Origin: Ktedonobacter sp. 13_1_20CM_4_53_11
GTDB taxonomy: Bacteria > Chloroflexota > Ktedonobacteria > Ktedonobacterales > Ktedonobacteraceae
Assembly: GCA_001919995.1 (NCBI GenBank)
Contig: MNIY01000044.1
Coordinates: 1-8,524, forward strand
DNA: 8,524 nt
Direction: 5' to 3'
Shown here: positions 6,527-8,524 of the stretch, piece by piece
How the letters are laid out: the number at the start of each line of letters is the position of its first letter
Position numbering within the stretch: the stretch's first letter is position 1
Position numbers and translations under genes: made by a program
The notes under the pieces: generated by a model
Database searches by the model: none
What the model saw: only the letters and a program-made list of their open reading frames with translations
What the model was told of the DNA's origin: nothing

Positions 6527-7084
6527 ATGGCTAAGCCGTTTCAATTTCTGCTCCTTGCAGTCGGGGTCATCGCTCTGCTCGTTGTGATAGGAGAGGCGAC
6601 CTACTCAATTGCCGCAACCACACACGGCAGCACGCCGGCTCGTGTCGTAAAGGTGCAAGCTGGCCCCTATCCGCTCACGGTCAGCCTCTACACGTACCCT
6701 GCCCACGCGAGCTACGCGCTCCCCTTTGCGATTGCCCCTCGGCAGTCAATTAGAGGCGCACTGACCTATGATGTCACCTCGATCCCTGACGAATCAGATG
6801 TGCCTGCGACCCCGGTGCGAGCAAGTCTCAGTCCAGACCCCAACGTGCGCAATGGCGTGCAGGGTGATGCGGAGATCACGGTCCAGGGCTTGTGGTCCCT
6901 TGCTATCATCGTCACAGGGAGCGCAGGTGGTGCAGAGGCAGTCGTCCCCATAACAGCCACCGCACCACCTGCGATTCCCACCTGGCTGGGTTGGGTCATC
7001 GGATTTATCCCGCTCTATGGACTCTTCGTCTTCTTGTTATCGCAACGAGGTCGCAAAGCAAGAACTGAATCTCTCGTCGCCTAA
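6527..7084 (+). CDS. YtkA/FixH-like membrane-anchored protein
   Basis: The ATG at 6527 lies 5 bases after the upstream stop; GGAAAGG at 6512-6518 is 8 nt away and overlaps the end of the previous gene, implying translational coupling. The protein has 185 residues: a membrane helix (~6-29), an extracytoplasmic beta-rich domain (~40-145) and a second helix (~153-172) with a basic cytoplasmic tail (RGRKAR). The domain has the YtkA/FixH pattern: AGPYPLTVSLYTYPA near 45-59, TPVRASLSPD near 95-104, and GLWSLAIIVTGSAGG near 121-135. Relatives of this domain occur in cytochrome oxidase assembly (FixH) and beside copper proteins. The specific partner is most likely the preceding membrane protein. Its stop overlaps the stop of the convergent ferritin-like gene by 4 bases, so no terminator fits between them. 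Confidence 0.8.
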   Translation: MAKPFQFLLLAVGVIALLVVIGEATYSIAATTHGSTPARVVKVQAGPYPLTVSLYTYPAHASYALPFAIAPRQSIRGALTYDVTSIPDESDVPATPVRASLSPDPNVRNGVQGDAEITVQGLWSLAIIVTGSAGGAEAVVPITATAPPAIPTWLGWVIGFIPLYGLFVFLLSQRGRKARTESLVA

Positions 7085-8259
7085 AACCCGTGCCGGGCCG
7101 CATCTGCTTGCACTGCCAGCTCGTTTAGGACTGCAAAGAACTCCTTCGATTGGCCGATGAACAGCCCGTCGTCCGTCAAGGCCTTGGCAGCTCCCATTGC
7201 AGCCCCCTGTGTCTCGGTCGGGCGAATGATCGAGACGACCGGGAACTTTCGGCTGAGGAAGATGGTGGGCTCAGGCATGATCAGGTTGGTCTGGAAGTCC
7301 TCCCCGCCAAAGGGAGGGGAATTGAGGTCCGGAAACACCAACCCATTCGTGGGATCGGTCAGAGCAGGCGCATTGCCTGCCTTGTCATGCCAGGTCTGAA
7401 AGTGCATTGACTCGGTTGGGCCGATACTGAGCAAGATGCGCAAAACTTCCAGATTGGTGACCCGCTGAGCCAGCGAGGGGTAGAGGCTGGTGCCCCCTTG
7501 CTCGATAAACCCAAAATGGAAACCCGCCGTGTTGGCGATCGCCTGGAGGTGATCAGGGATGGTTGGGGAAGTCCCCGGTTTAAAGCCCTTCAGGTCATCA
7601 TCGGTTCTAGGAATCGCCGGAAACTGCCCCTTACTCAGACCCGGGATGGCTTGAGCGAACGTGTCCCCGAAATCGGGGTTCTTCGTGCGGCTGCGGTAGC
7701 GCGTCCACCAGCTGGTGTCCACCGTGAGCTTCATGAGGTTGGTGAGCCGTCGCTTGTCCTTGAGTGCGCCTGTCGCTTGACTGCCCTTCAACGTGCGAAA
7801 CTTATCCAGATTGACGGGATCGGCGCCCTTCGAAACCAGGTACGCATTGATGAACGTGAAGTGGCTGATCTCATCCTCGGTATTGTCGTGTATATACTGG
7901 GGCATGTCCCCATCCAGCACTTCAAGGGCAGCGATGTAGCCTGGACTCCCGCTCCCCCCTGGGACTTCGCTGTCCTGGATGCCTCCTAGTTCGTTGTATT
8001 GTTGCCACAGATCGGTTTCGATGATTTCGGCCGCAGACAGGAATCTGAGAATTGCCACATCTCCCTTTGTGAGCCCGCCGCTTGCTTCTTTGGCAAAGGC
8101 CGGTAACCCATTGGTCAATAGCCCGGCACCGAGAGCTCCTGCTCCTCCTACTGCGAGTCCCTTGCGCAAAAAGGAACGGCGGCTGGTAGCATTTTCCGAC
8201 GGTTTCGCGTTCTGTTCCATAATCTTTTCTTTCTGCGCTTGTTGCGCGTTCTGTTCCAT
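7081..8259 (-). CDS. Tat-exported ferritin-like domain protein
   Basis: The ATG at 8259 has AGGAG 6 nt upstream; a second in-frame ATG at 8220 has a weaker site. The protein has 392 residues. A twin-arginine motif SRRSFLRKG (26-34) precedes a weakly hydrophobic Ala/Gly-rich segment and a likely cleavage site AFA-K (after residue 56), so it is exported folded. The mature part fits a four-helix ferritin-like bundle (the ferritin_2 type): E78 and E81 in the first helix, E130-I-S-H133 (ExxH) in the second, and E283-S-M-H286 (ExxH) in the fourth, with E253 a possible further ligand. These residues usually hold a di-iron or similar metal pair. Members of this group are common in bacterial envelopes but largely uncharacterised. 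An insert at ~147-235 between the ExxH motifs is longer than in minimal ferritins. It converges on the YtkA-like gene. Confidence 0.88.
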   Translation of the reverse strand: MEQNAQQAQKEKIMEQNAKPSENATSRRSFLRKGLAVGGAGALGAGLLTNGLPAFAKEASGGLTKGDVAILRFLSAAEIIETDLWQQYNELGGIQDSEVPGGSGSPGYIAALEVLDGDMPQYIHDNTEDEISHFTFINAYLVSKGADPVNLDKFRTLKGSQATGALKDKRRLTNLMKLTVDTSWWTRYRSRTKNPDFGDTFAQAIPGLSKGQFPAIPRTDDDLKGFKPGTSPTIPDHLQAIANTAGFHFGFIEQGGTSLYPSLAQRVTNLEVLRILLSIGPTESMHFQTWHDKAGNAPALTDPTNGLVFPDLNSPPFGGEDFQTNLIMPEPTIFLSRKFPVVSIIRPTETQGAAMGAAKALTDDGLFIGQSKEFFAVLNELAVQADAARHGF

Positions 8260-8271
8260 GATCTTCTCCTT
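8206..8271 (-). repeat. Duplicated translation-start region of the ferritin-like gene
   Basis: Two 27-bp copies, 8271-8245 and 8232-8206, are 39 bp apart, and 24 of 27 bases match. Each reads KEKIMEQNA in frame and contains an ATG. The three differences are all at third codon positions. The upstream copy has a good AAGGAG site, and the inner copy has the weaker AAAGAA. This indicates a short in-frame tandem duplication carrying both the ribosome site and the start codon. Confidence 0.85.
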
Positions 8272-8398
8272 GTCGGGGTTGAGTTCATCCAGGGCACACG
8301 GGTACAGGTCCGTGTGCTCTGTGAACAACGGATGCATAGAATGTGTTGGCCTCCACAAAGCACTGATGTGCTCGATTACCCATACGCGGATGGTTACA

Positions 8399-8455
8399 GA
8401 GGGCATTCCCTCACTCCAAGGCCCACCTTGGCAGGGGGGTTGGGGCCACGCCCCA
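8399..8455 (-). promoter_or_regulatory. Three-hairpin structured leader upstream of the ferritin-like gene
   Basis: Three perfect inverted repeats follow one another. GAGGG/CCCTC has a 4-nt loop (8399-8412), CCAAGG/CCTTGG a 4-nt loop (8416-8431), and TGGGGC/GCCCCA a 3-nt loop (8441-8455). They lie between a possible -10 box (8489-8484) and the ATG at 8259, so they would be in the 5' untranslated RNA. No U-run follows on either strand, so they are not simple terminators. A protective or regulatory leader is possible; I match it to no known riboswitch. Confidence 0.5.
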
Positions 8456-8483
8456 GCTGACGCGTCTCTTCCTCTCTGATGCG

Positions 8484-8489
8484 AGTATA
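8484..8489 (-). promoter_or_regulatory. Possible -10 box of the ferritin-like gene
   Basis: TATACT on the minus strand is the same hexamer as in two other putative promoters here. The nearest -35 candidate, TTGCGC, has a 19-bp spacer, which is long. If used, the leader would be about 220 nt and contain the three hairpins. Confidence 0.3.
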
Positions 8490-8517
8490 AGGAGGAAGCG
8501 TCATGAAAGCGCAATGA
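8489..8517 (+). other. Strong ribosome site before a four-codon frame at the right edge
   Basis: AAGGAGG (8489-8495) sits 7 nt before ATG at 8503, an ideal arrangement, but the frame is only MKAQ followed by TGA (8515-8517). A second ATG at 8514 overlaps that stop (ATGA) and stays open to the edge. This could be a leader peptide coupled to a gene beyond the window, or chance. Too little sequence remains to decide. Confidence 0.25.
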
Positions 8518-8524
8518 ACATCCT

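Noticed and set aside
1..8524. CRISPR array, tRNA, rRNA, insertion sequence or transposase
   Set aside because: No regularly spaced repeats, cloverleaf, rRNA segment, or transposase motifs were seen on either strand by eye.

Overview
This window holds six protein genes, one of them cut by the left edge, and one of them apparently with a damaged 3' end. The content suggests a GC-rich, multi-drug-regulator-rich soil bacterium of the Chloroflexota, most likely the Ktedonobacteria. The reasons are the MalT/LuxR-type ATPase regulator with a basic aromatic N-terminal module of the kind I associate with that class, the membrane SpoIIE/RsbU-type phosphatase with a HAMP domain, and an unusual secreted GH-like protein. 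This assignment is inference from family memory; no rRNA or tRNA is present to confirm it.

Layout, left to right. Positions 1-1178 (minus) encode the N-terminal 392 residues of a MalT/LuxR-family ATP-dependent regulator. Positions 1179-1399 are a divergent promoter region with two TATACT boxes, a copy of the widespread 'CATCCTGAGC..GCGAAGGATCT' interspersed repeat, and a near-consensus plus-strand promoter overlapped by a palindrome resembling a TetR-family operator. Positions 1400-2059 (plus) are a membrane isoprenylcysteine-methyltransferase-like gene. Its normal last ~20 residues are missing, and it reads on antisense into the 3' end of the convergent phosphatase gene (1822-3531, minus).

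A short gap (3532-3770) leads to a membrane-anchored, cysteine-containing extracellular protein with motifs like glycoside-hydrolase-like TIM barrels (3771-4910, minus). A 429-base divergent intergenic region follows. Then comes a compact two-gene plus-strand operon: a polytopic membrane protein with a duplicated histidine motif (5340-6521) and a membrane-anchored YtkA/FixH-like protein (6527-7084). Convergent to it, overlapping by 4 bases at the stop codons, is a Tat-exported ferritin-like protein (7081-8259, minus). The translation start of that gene is duplicated, and its leader carries three consecutive perfect hairpins.

How the genes may work together: the two left genes are regulatory or signalling proteins (ATP-driven transcription control; phosphatase control of an anti-sigma/anti-anti-sigma switch). 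The right half is an envelope cluster. The histidine-duplicated membrane protein, the YtkA/FixH-like partner and the Tat-exported ferritin-like protein together suggest metal or redox handling outside the cytoplasm, but this is a hypothesis from motifs and proximity. The histidine-repeat/YtkA pair is the best candidate for an undescribed system here.
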